Of a stretch of DNA of 20,705 nucleotides, positions 6,399-14,358 are shown piece by piece. A program made the position numbers and the translations under genes. This DNA comes from Sphingobacteriaceae bacterium UBA6709. GTDB taxonomy: Bacteria > Bacteroidota > Bacteroidia > Sphingobacteriales > Sphingobacteriaceae. Position 1 is the stretch's first letter. Every line of letters begins with the position of its first letter. The stretch covers positions 38,948 to 59,652 of the forward strand of contig DKIV01000010.1 of NCBI GenBank assembly GCA_002454425.1, given 5' to 3'. Under the pieces are notes generated by a model, which had not been told where the DNA came from, ran no database searches, and saw only the letters and a list, made by a program, of their open reading frames with translations.

Positions 6399-6914
6399 AT
6401 GTCTAAGAAGAAAAAGCGATCCATTCCTGCGATGTCGCAGTATTTGCTTAAATGCTTAATTGGCGCAAGCATTTGCCATTTGCTAACAGTCTTATTTCCA
6501 CAATATCCTTTTTACTGGAGTAGCATCTCCGTATTGCTGGTGTTTTCGGTGGAGCACAAGAATCACCTTGCCTTTGATCGTATGAAGGCAAATCTACTTG
6601 GCTCCGCGGCAGCATTTCTGGTGTTCTTTATCCCCATGAGCGATTTCATGCAGCTACTTGCCGGCGTGGTAATAGTGGTATTGATAGGGTTTGCGCTGAA
6701 ACTGGTAAATGCCATGCGCTCCGCACTGGCGGCATTAGTGATTGTTCTAGTAAGAGAAGAGCAGGAGAAGAACTTTGTCGCGGCGATGGAACGTATATCA
6801 TGCGTGGTCGTCGGATGCGTGGTGGCACTGATCGTCACCATCCTGTTTCACTACGGTAACAGACGTTATCTTAAATATAAACGGAATAAGCTATATCGTG
6901 CTAATCTGCGATAA
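6399..6914 (+). CDS. small FUSC-like integral membrane protein
   Basis: A 171-residue protein with about six hydrophobic segments after a basic N-terminus (MSKKKKRS). It resembles the membrane half of FUSC / aromatic-acid exporter-like proteins: an early YWSSISVLLVFS segment, a charged stretch with RMKANLLGSAAA, then three further helices, ending in a strongly basic tail (RRYLKYKRNKLYR). It lacks the large cytoplasmic region of full-length exporters, so it may be a stand-alone half transporter; substrate unknown. The ATG at 6399 is chosen over an in-frame TTG at 6378, because the TTG would only add seven residues without improving a signal or membrane segment. A possible -7 element is TATCTTTA (6349-6356), without a well-placed -33 box. 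The gene converges on its right neighbour and shares a terminator with it. Confidence 0.65.
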   Translation: MSKKKKRSIPAMSQYLLKCLIGASICHLLTVLFPQYPFYWSSISVLLVFSVEHKNHLAFDRMKANLLGSAAAFLVFFIPMSDFMQLLAGVVIVVLIGFALKLVNAMRSALAALVIVLVREEQEKNFVAAMERISCVVVGCVVALIVTILFHYGNRRYLKYKRNKLYRANLR

Positions 6915-6955
6915 ATAAAAAAAGCGGAATTTTTAGTGCCGCTTTTTTTATTTAT
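6911..6955. terminator. bidirectional terminator containing both stop codons
   Basis: A perfect 17-bp inverted repeat: 6911-6927 (ending AAAGCGG) pairs with 6939-6955 (starting CCGC followed by seven T), with an 11-nt loop. The A-run and T-run serve as U-tracts in either direction. The plus-strand stop TAA at 6912-6914 and the minus-strand stop at 6952-6954 both lie inside the stem. Confidence 0.9.
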
Positions 6956-7608
6956 CGTTGTCCGTTCATCATGTCATCCAACTTATTACGTTCATCCTGA
7001 AGTTCACGTGCTAGTTTTTTCTCACGCTCGTTCGCTTTGCTCTTATAGTTTTGGAATTCCTCTGTCAGCTCTTCAAAAAGTTTGATTCTGTATGATGCCT
7101 CTTTTTTATACTTTCCGGTAAGCATTAGAATGATTGCGAGAGCAGCTGCCAAAGCAATTACCAGTCCCCACATAATGGTATTGTACAAGCCTTTTGATAC
7201 CTGAATGCCGAGGAAGGAGATGCTGTTTATTTCATTTTGTGATTTGTCAAGATCTGCCTGGTTTTGTTCAAGGCTGTCTCGCATAGCTTCAACGGATTGC
7301 GCGGATCCTGAGAGCTTACGTTGTGCTTCAATGCGCAGGCGACGCTCCGCACGTAGCGTATCCTGCGTATTCTTCCATAGATTACTCAGTCGCGCTGGGT
7401 TTACAAGTTTGTATCCTTCCTGTGTTCTCGAGCGCATTAACATATCCTGATACTGACCCTGAAGACTAGGATCAGCAGGTGCTTGTGGTTTCGCATATTG
7501 AGGACGCACGGCTACGGGAGCTTTCCGTACGCTATCCTGTGCAAATCCGAAGGTAACGGAACCTGTTAAGAAAAGTGCTAACAACGCCGGTTTCAAGTTT
7601 CGTTTCAT
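6952..7608 (-). CDS. secreted/envelope coiled-coil protein with one membrane helix, function unknown
   Basis: A 218-residue protein that I do not recognise by function. Residues 1-24 form a signal peptide (basic MKRNLK, hydrophobic core, FAQ at the cleavage region). A Pro/Ala-rich linker follows (about 29-47), then a conserved-looking SRTQEGYKLVNPARLSNLW (60-78). A charged heptad-like coiled coil runs about 80-128, a membrane helix about 142-165 (GLYNTIMWGLVIALAAALAI), and a second highly charged coiled coil about 168-214. The N-terminal part should be extracytoplasmic and the C-terminal coiled coil cytoplasmic, bridging the inner membrane. Such an arrangement suggests a scaffold or tether, which is only inference. 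The minus-strand ATG is preceded by an A/T-rich leader without a Shine-Dalgarno site. Confidence 0.75.
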   Translation of the reverse strand: MKRNLKPALLALFLTGSVTFGFAQDSVRKAPVAVRPQYAKPQAPADPSLQGQYQDMLMRSRTQEGYKLVNPARLSNLWKNTQDTLRAERRLRIEAQRKLSGSAQSVEAMRDSLEQNQADLDKSQNEINSISFLGIQVSKGLYNTIMWGLVIALAAALAIILMLTGKYKKEASYRIKLFEELTEEFQNYKSKANEREKKLARELQDERNKLDDMMNGQR

Positions 7609-7827
7609 ATAAATCTTAATATTTAGTTTGAAGCGAGAAAGTAAGTAATCTCGTGGGTTAAAAGTAGCAAGTATAAAGAAAATAATTCCGAATATGAATT
7701 CAGGGTACTAAAAAGCGCGTGCTTCGATCCTTCCTTTTTATTGACGACAGCGGATTTATCTTGTCTTTTTGGGAGTTTATTCTGGCTTTTAACTGTTAAA
7801 ATTGCACTTTTTCCATAATTTGGCATT
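7609..7827. other. divergent intergenic region
   Basis: 219 bp between two divergent starts; it should hold both promoters. No exact TAnnTTTG with a correctly spaced TTG was found on either strand. The nearest elements are TATACTTG on the minus strand (7675-7668) and a TAATTTG just before the plus-strand ATG at 7828 (7816-7822), which would imply an almost leaderless mRNA. A 67-codon minus-strand frame crosses the region but has no recognisable features. Confidence 0.4.
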
Positions 7828-9084
7828 ATGAAGATCGGAATTATCGGCCTTGGTGATATGGGAGCGCTGTGCGCGCGTCAATGGGCTGCAAAAGGTTATG
7901 AGGTTTTGGGCTGTGATTTGCCGGAAAAGTATGAGTTATTGCTGGAGCAGTTTCAAGATTGCGCGGTATGTATTCTGCGTTCCGCAAGGGATGTAGCACG
8001 TAAGGCTGATCTCCTGCTATTCTCAGTTGAGGGCGCCCGGATCGCGGAGGTTGTTGCCTTCGCGGCTGATTCTATCAAGTATGGCGCCATCGTCGCGGGG
8101 CAAACATCAGTGAAACATCCTGAGATTATGGCCTTTGAAAAATATCTCCCCGCTGACACGCATATTGTCACTTGTCATTCCTTACATGGGCCGGCGTTCT
8201 CCACAAAAGGGCAAAAGCTGGTAGTGATTCCTCATCGGGCTACGCCGGAAGCGTATCGATTGGCAATGGATACCTTCGAGTCGCTGGAGTCGGATATTAT
8301 CGAAATCGGCAATTACGTTGAGCATGATATCATTATGGCAGATACGCAGGCTGTAACACATATGGGATTTGAAAGTATGGGCACCGCATGGAAAAATGCC
8401 GGTGTATACCCATGGGATCATGGCGCCTATTCAACAGGTATTGATAACGTGAAGATCCTGACAACCTTACGGATCTTTAGTTATAAAGCCCACGTTTACG
8501 CGGGTTTGGCTATTCTGAATCCATATGCTCGTCGTCAGGTGAAGCAATACGCGAGCTCCGAATCTGATCTTTTTAAACTTATGATCTGCGAGAAGGAAGA
8601 TGAATTCAGACAACGTATTTACGCTGCCAGAGACTTTGTATTTCATGGCGACCGCGAATGGATAACGTTGGATGATGAGGTGTTGGCAGACTTCGGCCTA
8701 TCAGAGGAGACCGCCTCCAATTTACCGAACTCGCACCTTAGTATTTTAGCAATGGTAGATACGTGGCACCAATTAAAGGTAAGTCCTTATGATAACCTCA
8801 TCTGCCAAACGCCGCCTTTCCGGCTACGTCTGGGCATTGCCGAATATCTATTTAAGAATGAATCTTTGCTCAACGAAAGTATCAACGCGGCGCTTTACGA
8901 TAAGTCAATTAGAGCGGACGACCTTGAATTTCATTCCGCAGTACGTGAGTGGGCCTCTATCATCGGCTATGGTGACATGGATGGATACATAAGCCATTTT
9001 AACGAGGTGAAAGCTTTCTTTAACGACCGATTACAACAGGGCGCGAGGGAGAGTGCCCGTCTGATTAACAAATTAAGTTCCTGA
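7828..9084 (+). CDS. prephenate dehydrogenase, fungal Tyr1-type
   Basis: Predicted to convert prephenate to 4-hydroxyphenylpyruvate with NAD(P)+, the committed step to tyrosine. The N-terminus is a Rossmann fold, IGIIGLGDMGALCARQW (3-19, GLGDMG loop). Distinctive segments match my memory of Saccharomyces Tyr1 almost residue for residue: GQTSVKHPEIMAFEKYLP, CHSLHGPAF (the HSLHGP motif with the expected catalytic His), EHDIIMADTQAVTH, HVYAGLAILNP, PNSHLSILAMVDTWHQL and DDLEFHSAVREW. At 418 residues it is close to the fungal enzyme (about 450) and much longer than usual bacterial TyrA (about 280-370); no chorismate mutase or ACT domain is seen. It stands alone, outside any aromatic operon. Cofactor preference cannot be read reliably. 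Confidence 0.85.
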   Translation: MKIGIIGLGDMGALCARQWAAKGYEVLGCDLPEKYELLLEQFQDCAVCILRSARDVARKADLLLFSVEGARIAEVVAFAADSIKYGAIVAGQTSVKHPEIMAFEKYLPADTHIVTCHSLHGPAFSTKGQKLVVIPHRATPEAYRLAMDTFESLESDIIEIGNYVEHDIIMADTQAVTHMGFESMGTAWKNAGVYPWDHGAYSTGIDNVKILTTLRIFSYKAHVYAGLAILNPYARRQVKQYASSESDLFKLMICEKEDEFRQRIYAARDFVFHGDREWITLDDEVLADFGLSEETASNLPNSHLSILAMVDTWHQLKVSPYDNLICQTPPFRLRLGIAEYLFKNESLLNESINAALYDKSIRADDLEFHSAVREWASIIGYGDMDGYISHFNEVKAFFNDRLQQGARESARLINKLSS

Positions 9085-9167
9085 TTGCTTTGAATTAGGC
9101 TATTTGAAAGAATCAACCAAAACAATCAATACGGTTTGCAGTTTTTCAGAAGGAATATCTGTAAACT

Positions 9168-10481
9168 ATGAAAAATGTAACAACGTTAATAGGAGGTTGC
9201 CTGATGTTGGCCATTTGTGCCTGCGGATCTCCGAAAAGTAATAACCAGTCTGCGGAGGCCACTGACTCGGCGGCACTTGACTCCGGTGCTCTACCTGAGC
9301 CAGCAGAGTCATTCACCAAATTTAGTAAGGTGCTTGGCTGGCCGGAAGGTAAGGCACCCACAGCTCCTGCGGGTTTTGAAGTCATTAAATTCGCTGACAA
9401 GCTTAGCAATCCTCGCTGGATTTACGTAGGACCCAATGGCGATATTTTCGTGGCAATGGCTAATACCGAACTCAAGGGTGCTGCCAAGCTTGCTGCCGTA
9501 GCAAGCGGCAAGGCTAAATCGCAAAACCTTGGCGAGAGCTCCAATAGCATTGTGATTTTCAGAGATAAGGACAATGATGGTAATCCAGAGCTTGCTCAGG
9601 TGTTTCTGGGCGGACTTAATCAACCGTTTGGAATGCTTATCATCGGTGACTCTTTCTATGTCGCTAATACTGACGGTCTGATGAAATACCCGTACAAGTT
9701 GGGAGATACTAAAATTACCGCTTCCGGTCGTAAAATTGTTGAACTTCCTGCAGGAGGATACAATAATCATTGGACACGTAATCTCATCACGAATGCCGAT
9801 AAGTCCAAGATTTATATTTCTGTGGGATCAGGAAGTAATGTTGCCGAACATGGCATGGAAAACGAACAACGTAGAGCAAACATCCTTGAGATAAATCCTG
9901 ATGGCTCCGGAGAGCGCGTCTTTGCCTCCGGGCTCCGTAATCCTGTTGGCATGGATTGGAATCCTGCTTCCAAGATGTTATGGACTGCCGTAAATGAACG
10001 GGATGAATTAGGCGACGAGTTGGTTCCTGATTATATTACAAGCGTGAAAGACGGCGCGTTTTATGGATGGCCTTATGCTTATTTTGGTCAGCATGAAGAT
10101 CCGCGCCGTAAAGGGGAAAACCCCGAGCTGGTCAAAAAGACGATCGTTCCTGACTTCGCCCTCGGATCACATACGGCGTCATTAGGCCTGACTTTTTATA
10201 GAGGATCAGCTTTTCCGGAGAGATATCGTGGCGGAGCCTTCATCGGGCAGCATGGCTCATGGAATCATTCCACACTGGTAGGCTATCGTGTAGCTTTCGT
10301 CCCTTTTAATGGCGCCATGCCTTCCGGCAAGGCAGAAGACTTTCTCACGGGCTTTGTAGCCGATAAGGAAAAAGGGGAGGTATATGGACGACCTGTCGGC
10401 GTAGCTGAGCTGCCTGATGGATCACTCCTGGTTGCTGATGATGCCGCTAATACGTTGTGGAAAGTAAAAGCTGTTAAGTAA
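9168..10481 (+). CDS. lipoprotein of the PQQ-dependent sorbosone/aldose dehydrogenase family
   Basis: A 437-residue predicted lipoprotein: signal peptide 1-18 with lipobox ICAC and lipidated Cys19, then a Ser/Ala/Glu-rich linker (about 20-50). The rest is a six-bladed beta-propeller of the sorbosone / soluble glucose dehydrogenase type. Recognisable pieces are LSNPRWIYVGPNGDIFVA, LNQPFGM, YNNHWTRNL (likely base His region), YISVGSGSN, ASGLRNPVGMDWNP (typical of the family), ERDELGDELVPDY (calcium/PQQ side), GAFYGWPYAYFGQ, FIGQHGSWNHS and RPVGVAELPDGSLLVADD. Family members oxidise sugars or aldehydes with pyrroloquinoline quinone and pass electrons to the respiratory chain. The substrate is unknown. 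It lies 10-25 bp upstream of a TonB-dependent receptor, probably in one operon. No pqq biosynthesis genes are present in the window. Confidence 0.85.
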   Translation: MKNVTTLIGGCLMLAICACGSPKSNNQSAEATDSAALDSGALPEPAESFTKFSKVLGWPEGKAPTAPAGFEVIKFADKLSNPRWIYVGPNGDIFVAMANTELKGAAKLAAVASGKAKSQNLGESSNSIVIFRDKDNDGNPELAQVFLGGLNQPFGMLIIGDSFYVANTDGLMKYPYKLGDTKITASGRKIVELPAGGYNNHWTRNLITNADKSKIYISVGSGSNVAEHGMENEQRRANILEINPDGSGERVFASGLRNPVGMDWNPASKMLWTAVNERDELGDELVPDYITSVKDGAFYGWPYAYFGQHEDPRRKGENPELVKKTIVPDFALGSHTASLGLTFYRGSAFPERYRGGAFIGQHGSWNHSTLVGYRVAFVPFNGAMPSGKAEDFLTGFVADKEKGEVYGRPVGVAELPDGSLLVADDAANTLWKVKAVK

Positions 10482-10491
10482 ATTCTAGTCT

Positions 10492-12555
10492 TTGAAAATA
10501 AAATTGATGAACTGTATACTGCTTCTGTTAATGAAGCAGTATCTGTTCGCTCAGCCTGTAGATACTACAACGTCGTTGAATCCGGTGACGGTGAAAGCTT
10601 ATTTCGGTGTCAGACCTTCCTTTTCAATTCCTTCCTCTATCGCCGTTATCGGGCAAAGTCAGCTGCAGGCGCAGCAGCCCTGGAGTAGTTTGCCCGCGCT
10701 GAATGCTGTTTCCGGAGTTAAAATGGACGAACGCTCGCCAGGGAGCTACCGATTGTCGGTGCGCGGAAGCCTTATTCGATCTCCTTATGGTGTGCGAAAT
10801 GTGAAGATCTATATCGATAACTTCATGCTTACCGACGCCGGCGGCAACTCCTATCTTGGCTCATTGGACAACTCAGCCCTTAATCGACTGGAGATCATCA
10901 AGGGACCGGAGGGTTCCATCTACGGAGCGAACACCGGAGGCGTATTGCTGATCGATCCCAATGTCGCGGATACCACCTCGCTGAACGGTGTCGAAGCGGG
11001 AATTGCCCATGGTTCTTACGGCCTTTTCCACCAGTATGTGAAGCTTGAAAAAAGTGACTCCCGACTGAGGCTTTCCTTTCAGCAAGCCTGGCAGCGTGCC
11101 GACGGCTATAGGGCAAACAGTGCAATGAACCGGCGCTATTATCAGCTTAAGGGGGCTTACCGTTATGCGAAAATGGCTGATGCCCATGCTTTCTTATTTT
11201 ATTCAGACATGCATTACCGTACGCCTGGCGGACTGACACAGGCGCAAATGGAATCTGATCCACGTGCGGCACGCCCCGCAACGGCGATGAGTCCCGGGGC
11301 CGCCGAGCAACACGCGGGTATCTATAACAAAACAGTTTTCGGCGGGCTCTCCAATTCCATCTATCTGACAGAAGGCCTTCATCATGTCGTCGCCCTGACG
11401 GGGGCCTATACAGATTTTAAGAATCCTTTCATTACGAATTATGAAACACGGTATGAAACAACAGGCGGACTAAGAACCTATCTTGAGTGGAAGACAAAGC
11501 CCTCGGGAAAGGATCTTGGTATACAGCTCGGTCTTGAAGCTCAGTCAACCTCTTCGCGCATACGGAACTATGGCAATCGACAGGGGCTACGCGACACGAT
11601 TCAATCATCCGACAACATCAGGGCTAATCAGAGTTTTGTGTTTTTGCATGCCAGCGCTGATCTGAGCGATCGCTTTCTGATTGAGGGGGCTATGAGTGTA
11701 AATATCTTTGGATATAACTTCCGCAACATTTACCCATATGTCTCTTCACGGAATAACAGAAATTTTAAAAGAGAACTGTTACCCCGCCTGGCATTATCGT
11801 ATACCTGGCCCCGGATTTCCTGGAGGGCGTCGGTAAGCAGAGGATATTCGTCTCCGACAATAGCTGAAATTCGTCCTTCGGACCAGGCGATAAATGAATC
11901 GCTGAACGCGGAAGCTGGCTGGAATCTGGAGACAGGGGTACGCGTTAATATTTTAAATGGACGTTTATATGCCGATGTTACAGCATTTCAGTTTGATATG
12001 AATAACGCCATCATCCGCCAGCTTAATGAAGAGGGAAATGAGTTTTTCCGAAACGCCGGAGAAGTGAGGCAGCGCGGAATAGAGACGAAGCTTGATGCCT
12101 TGTTGATACCCCTGCGGTCTCACGGATGGCTACGGCGTTTGATGATATCTAATAGTGTTGCTTATAATCGCTTTTTCTTCCTGCAATATGAATCCGGAGA
12201 GTCTTCATTCTCTGGAAACAGATTGACGGGCGTTCCCAGGGGAGTGGTGACTACCTCCGCCGATGTGGCCTTGGCAGGAGGTTTTGCGGTACAGTTAACA
12301 CATAACTACAATTCCCGGACTCCCTTAAACGACGCTAATAGCGTATGGGCCTCGGCATTTAATCTGCTCCAGACAAAGTTTAGCTATGGTATAATGCTCT
12401 CTGCAAAATATAAGCTGTCGTTGTATGCTGGTGTTGATAATCTTTTAAACGAAACATATAGTCTTGGGAACGATTTGAACGCCTTCGGGGGGAGATATTT
12501 CAATCCGGCGCCCAAAAGGAACTATTATGGTGGGATAGCTTTAAAGATGTTATAA
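10492..12555 (+). CDS. TonB-dependent outer-membrane receptor, possibly PqqU-like
   Basis: A 687-residue TonB-dependent receptor. The signal peptide covers about 1-21 (LLLLMKQYLFAQ), followed by a TonB-box-like SLNPVTVKAY. The plug domain (about 45-160) contains SVRGSLIRSPYGVRNVKIY, LNRLEIIKGPEGSIYGANTG and GGVLLI. A 22-strand-type barrel follows, with the typical late motifs RASVSRGYSSPTIAEIRP, FRNAGEVRQRGIETKLD and LYAGVDNLLNETY. There is no N-terminal carboxypeptidase-like domain and no SusD partner, so it is not a SusCD glycan system. The last residue is Leu, not the usual aromatic. The TTG at 10492 gives a signal peptide with Lys2 and Lys4; an in-frame ATG at 10507 is the alternative start. 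Its position after a PQQ-family dehydrogenase suggests uptake of PQQ or of the enzyme's substrate or product. Confidence 0.88.
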   Translation: MKIKLMNCILLLLMKQYLFAQPVDTTTSLNPVTVKAYFGVRPSFSIPSSIAVIGQSQLQAQQPWSSLPALNAVSGVKMDERSPGSYRLSVRGSLIRSPYGVRNVKIYIDNFMLTDAGGNSYLGSLDNSALNRLEIIKGPEGSIYGANTGGVLLIDPNVADTTSLNGVEAGIAHGSYGLFHQYVKLEKSDSRLRLSFQQAWQRADGYRANSAMNRRYYQLKGAYRYAKMADAHAFLFYSDMHYRTPGGLTQAQMESDPRAARPATAMSPGAAEQHAGIYNKTVFGGLSNSIYLTEGLHHVVALTGAYTDFKNPFITNYETRYETTGGLRTYLEWKTKPSGKDLGIQLGLEAQSTSSRIRNYGNRQGLRDTIQSSDNIRANQSFVFLHASADLSDRFLIEGAMSVNIFGYNFRNIYPYVSSRNNRNFKRELLPRLALSYTWPRISWRASVSRGYSSPTIAEIRPSDQAINESLNAEAGWNLETGVRVNILNGRLYADVTAFQFDMNNAIIRQLNEEGNEFFRNAGEVRQRGIETKLDALLIPLRSHGWLRRLMISNSVAYNRFFFLQYESGESSFSGNRLTGVPRGVVTTSADVALAGGFAVQLTHNYNSRTPLNDANSVWASAFNLLQTKFSYGIMLSAKYKLSLYAGVDNLLNETYSLGNDLNAFGGRYFNPAPKRNYYGGIALKML

Positions 12556-12623
12556 GTCAACGGCTGCTCCATTCATAGAAAGTTGTGTTTAGAGGCGGAT
12601 GAGCAGACAGACTTAAATTCTTT

Positions 12624-12631
12624 TATCTTTG
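12624..12631 (+). promoter_or_regulatory. probable -7 element for the 12668-14285 pair
   Basis: TATCTTTG is an exact TAnnTTTG match 36 bp before the ATG at 12668. No TTG lies at the expected 18-21 bp upstream (the nearest is at 12583-12585), so only half of the promoter is supported. Confidence 0.5.
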
Positions 12632-12667
12632 TCGGAATCCGGCAATTTGTAATGCCAAGATGATAAC

Positions 12668-13570
12668 ATGGACAAAAAAAAGGCAATAGCCATCTTAAAG
12701 AACGTTCTCAAAGTAGGTTTTACTGTTTTGATAATCGTTTTAATATTCAGGAAGATCGATTTTCAGGAAGTGAAAAAGTTGCTGGTCACCAGCAACCCCT
12801 GGTTTATTGCCGCGGCACTTCTTATCTATTTCTGCTCGCAGATCCTTGCTTCATGGCGACTGCTTTCGCTTTTGAAAAGCATCGGTCTGGACTTGCCTTT
12901 CTTATTTAACTTCCGGCTGTATCTGCTTGGAATGTTTTATAACGTGTTCCTGCCTGGTGGAGTAGGTGGCGACGGGTATAAAGTCTATTTGTTGAGGAAG
13001 CGCTATCAGAAGCCTACCCGTACTTTAATCATGACGATGTTGCTCGACCGCGTAAGTGGCTTATGGGCCATTGGTGCCATTTGCGCGGCCCTGATTATTA
13101 TGATACCGCGTATTGAGATTCCTGCGGTATGGCCTATTCTGGCATTAGGACTAGGAACCGCGCTATACTATTATATTCTGAGGCGTTTTTTCAGGGAACA
13201 TACCACTTATTTTTTGCAGACACACCTTAAAGCTATTGGAGTACAGTCGTTACAACTGCTTGCGGTGATTTGTATCCTCCTTTCGCATAATTTTAACGGT
13301 AAATTCTCTCCATATCTTTTTAGCTTTTTGGTATCGTCATTGGCTACGATACTGCCCACTTTTGGAGGCGCCGGCATCCGGGAGTTCGCTATGACGCATA
13401 CCTCGGATTTTTTTAATATGGATAAAAATCTTGCAGTGTTTATGGCGTTTTCTTTTTATATGGTATCTACGCTGGCCGCTTTCCCCGGAATATACTATGT
13501 ATATAAATCCAAGGAATTCGGGCCCATGCCGGATGATCAGGAAGTGAAAAAGGTAGAAGACGATATTTAA
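12668..13570 (+). CDS. UPF0104 / LPG_synthase_TM family membrane protein
   Basis: A 300-residue polytopic protein with about seven to eight membrane helices, of the flippase-like family related to the N-terminal membrane half of MprF (lysylphosphatidylglycerol synthase). Family landmarks are the early FRKIDFQEVKKLL, the conserved loop GMFYNVFLPGGVGGDGYKVY (about 92-111), MLLDRVSGL (about 124-132) and a late PTFGGAGIREFA (about 235-246). The C-terminal aminoacyltransferase domain of MprF is absent, as is usual for stand-alone members. Related proteins are thought to move lipids or polyprenyl-linked intermediates across the membrane; the substrate here is unknown. It is followed after 13 bp by a short-chain dehydrogenase, probably co-transcribed. 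Confidence 0.85.
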   Translation: MDKKKAIAILKNVLKVGFTVLIIVLIFRKIDFQEVKKLLVTSNPWFIAAALLIYFCSQILASWRLLSLLKSIGLDLPFLFNFRLYLLGMFYNVFLPGGVGGDGYKVYLLRKRYQKPTRTLIMTMLLDRVSGLWAIGAICAALIIMIPRIEIPAVWPILALGLGTALYYYILRRFFREHTTYFLQTHLKAIGVQSLQLLAVICILLSHNFNGKFSPYLFSFLVSSLATILPTFGGAGIREFAMTHTSDFFNMDKNLAVFMAFSFYMVSTLAAFPGIYYVYKSKEFGPMPDDQEVKKVEDDI

Positions 13571-13583
13571 TAAATATACTTAT

Positions 13584-14285
13584 ATGAAGATCTTAATTAC
13601 AGGAGCCAGCAGTGGCGTTGGATTTGAGGCGGTACTCGATCTTATCTTAAAGTCGGAAAATGAGGTGATCGCTATCGGTCGATCGCAGGAAAAGCTGAAG
13701 CGATTGTATGAGATAGCCAAGGGATTGAACCCTGATTGTGTGCTCTATCCTGCGAAGTTCGATATCGTGCATGATGATTACGCTTCGCTCGTTGAGTTCG
13801 TACAAGCGCGTACCGGAACGCTCGACGTGCTGATCAATAACGCTGGCGAACTGATAAATAAGCCTTTCGCGGAGCTTACGCCTCTTGATTTCGCGGAGAT
13901 GCTGCAAAGTAACCTTCTCGCACATGTGAAAATGATTCAGCACATGATGCCTTTGCTTAGCGAACAGGCCCACGTAGTAAATATCGGTAGTATGGGAGGG
14001 TTTACGGGCAGTGTAAAGTTTGCGGGACTAGCTGCTTATTCCGCGAGCAAGGCGGCCTTACATACGCTCACCGAATGTTTGGCTGTTGAGTATGCCCATA
14101 CCAATATCCATTTTAATTGTCTCGCTTTAGGATCAGCCCAGACGGAGATGCTTGAACGTGCTTTTCCGGATTTCCAGTCGCCAGTGATGGCTTTTGAAAT
14201 GGGCAAGTATATCGCTGACTTCGCGCTAACCGGTCACAAATTCTTTAACGGGAAAATTATTCCTGTCGCGGTAACCACCCCTTAG
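13584..14285 (+). CDS. short-chain dehydrogenase/reductase (SDR)
   Basis: A 233-residue classical SDR that uses NAD(P)(H). Visible are the TGASSGVG cofactor loop (6-13), the NNAG motif (85-88), and the catalytic set Asn110, Ser136 (in NIGSMGG), Tyr152 and Lys156 (YSASK). A basic residue after the second strand (IGRSQEKLKR) suggests NADPH preference, as in many SDRs, but this is not proven. The substrate cannot be deduced. The gene lies 13 bp after a lipid-flippase-like membrane protein, so a lipid-related ketone or alcohol is possible by association only. It ends just before a convergent terminator shared with fabI. Confidence 0.9.
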   Translation: MKILITGASSGVGFEAVLDLILKSENEVIAIGRSQEKLKRLYEIAKGLNPDCVLYPAKFDIVHDDYASLVEFVQARTGTLDVLINNAGELINKPFAELTPLDFAEMLQSNLLAHVKMIQHMMPLLSEQAHVVNIGSMGGFTGSVKFAGLAAYSASKAALHTLTECLAVEYAHTNIHFNCLALGSAQTEMLERAFPDFQSPVMAFEMGKYIADFALTGHKFFNGKIIPVAVTTP

Positions 14286-14297
14286 AAATAGAAAACC

Positions 14298-14344
14298 CCG
14301 TATAACAAAAAAGGAGCATTTAAAGCTCCTTTCTTGTTATACGG
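14298..14344. terminator. convergent terminator between the SDR gene and fabI
   Basis: A long, nearly perfect hairpin. CCGTATAACAA (14298-14308) pairs with TTGTTATACGG (14334-14344), and inside it AAAGGAGC (14310-14317) pairs with GCTCCTTT (14325-14332), with one mismatch between the two stems and a 7-nt loop. It lies between the ends of two convergent genes and probably stops transcription from both sides, although U-tracts are short. Confidence 0.8.
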
Positions 14345-14358
14345 ATATTATGAAAGAC

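Noticed and set aside
6173..6472. 99-codon minus-strand frame between rpsJ and the FUSC-like gene
   Set aside because: It spans the rpsJ terminator, overlaps the start of the plus-strand membrane gene and shows no recognisable motif or promoter.
7623..7826. 67-codon minus-strand frame in the divergent intergenic region
   Set aside because: Composition unlike a protein family, no ribosome or promoter signal, and it fills the space needed for two promoters.
9309..9770. 153-codon minus-strand frame within the PQQ-family dehydrogenase gene
   Set aside because: Complete shadow of a strongly supported coding sequence; no domain signature.
12564..12606. CTGCTC / GAGCAG inverted repeat after the receptor gene as terminator
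   Set aside because: Only six to eight pairs with a bulge, a loop of about 30 nt and no T-run.
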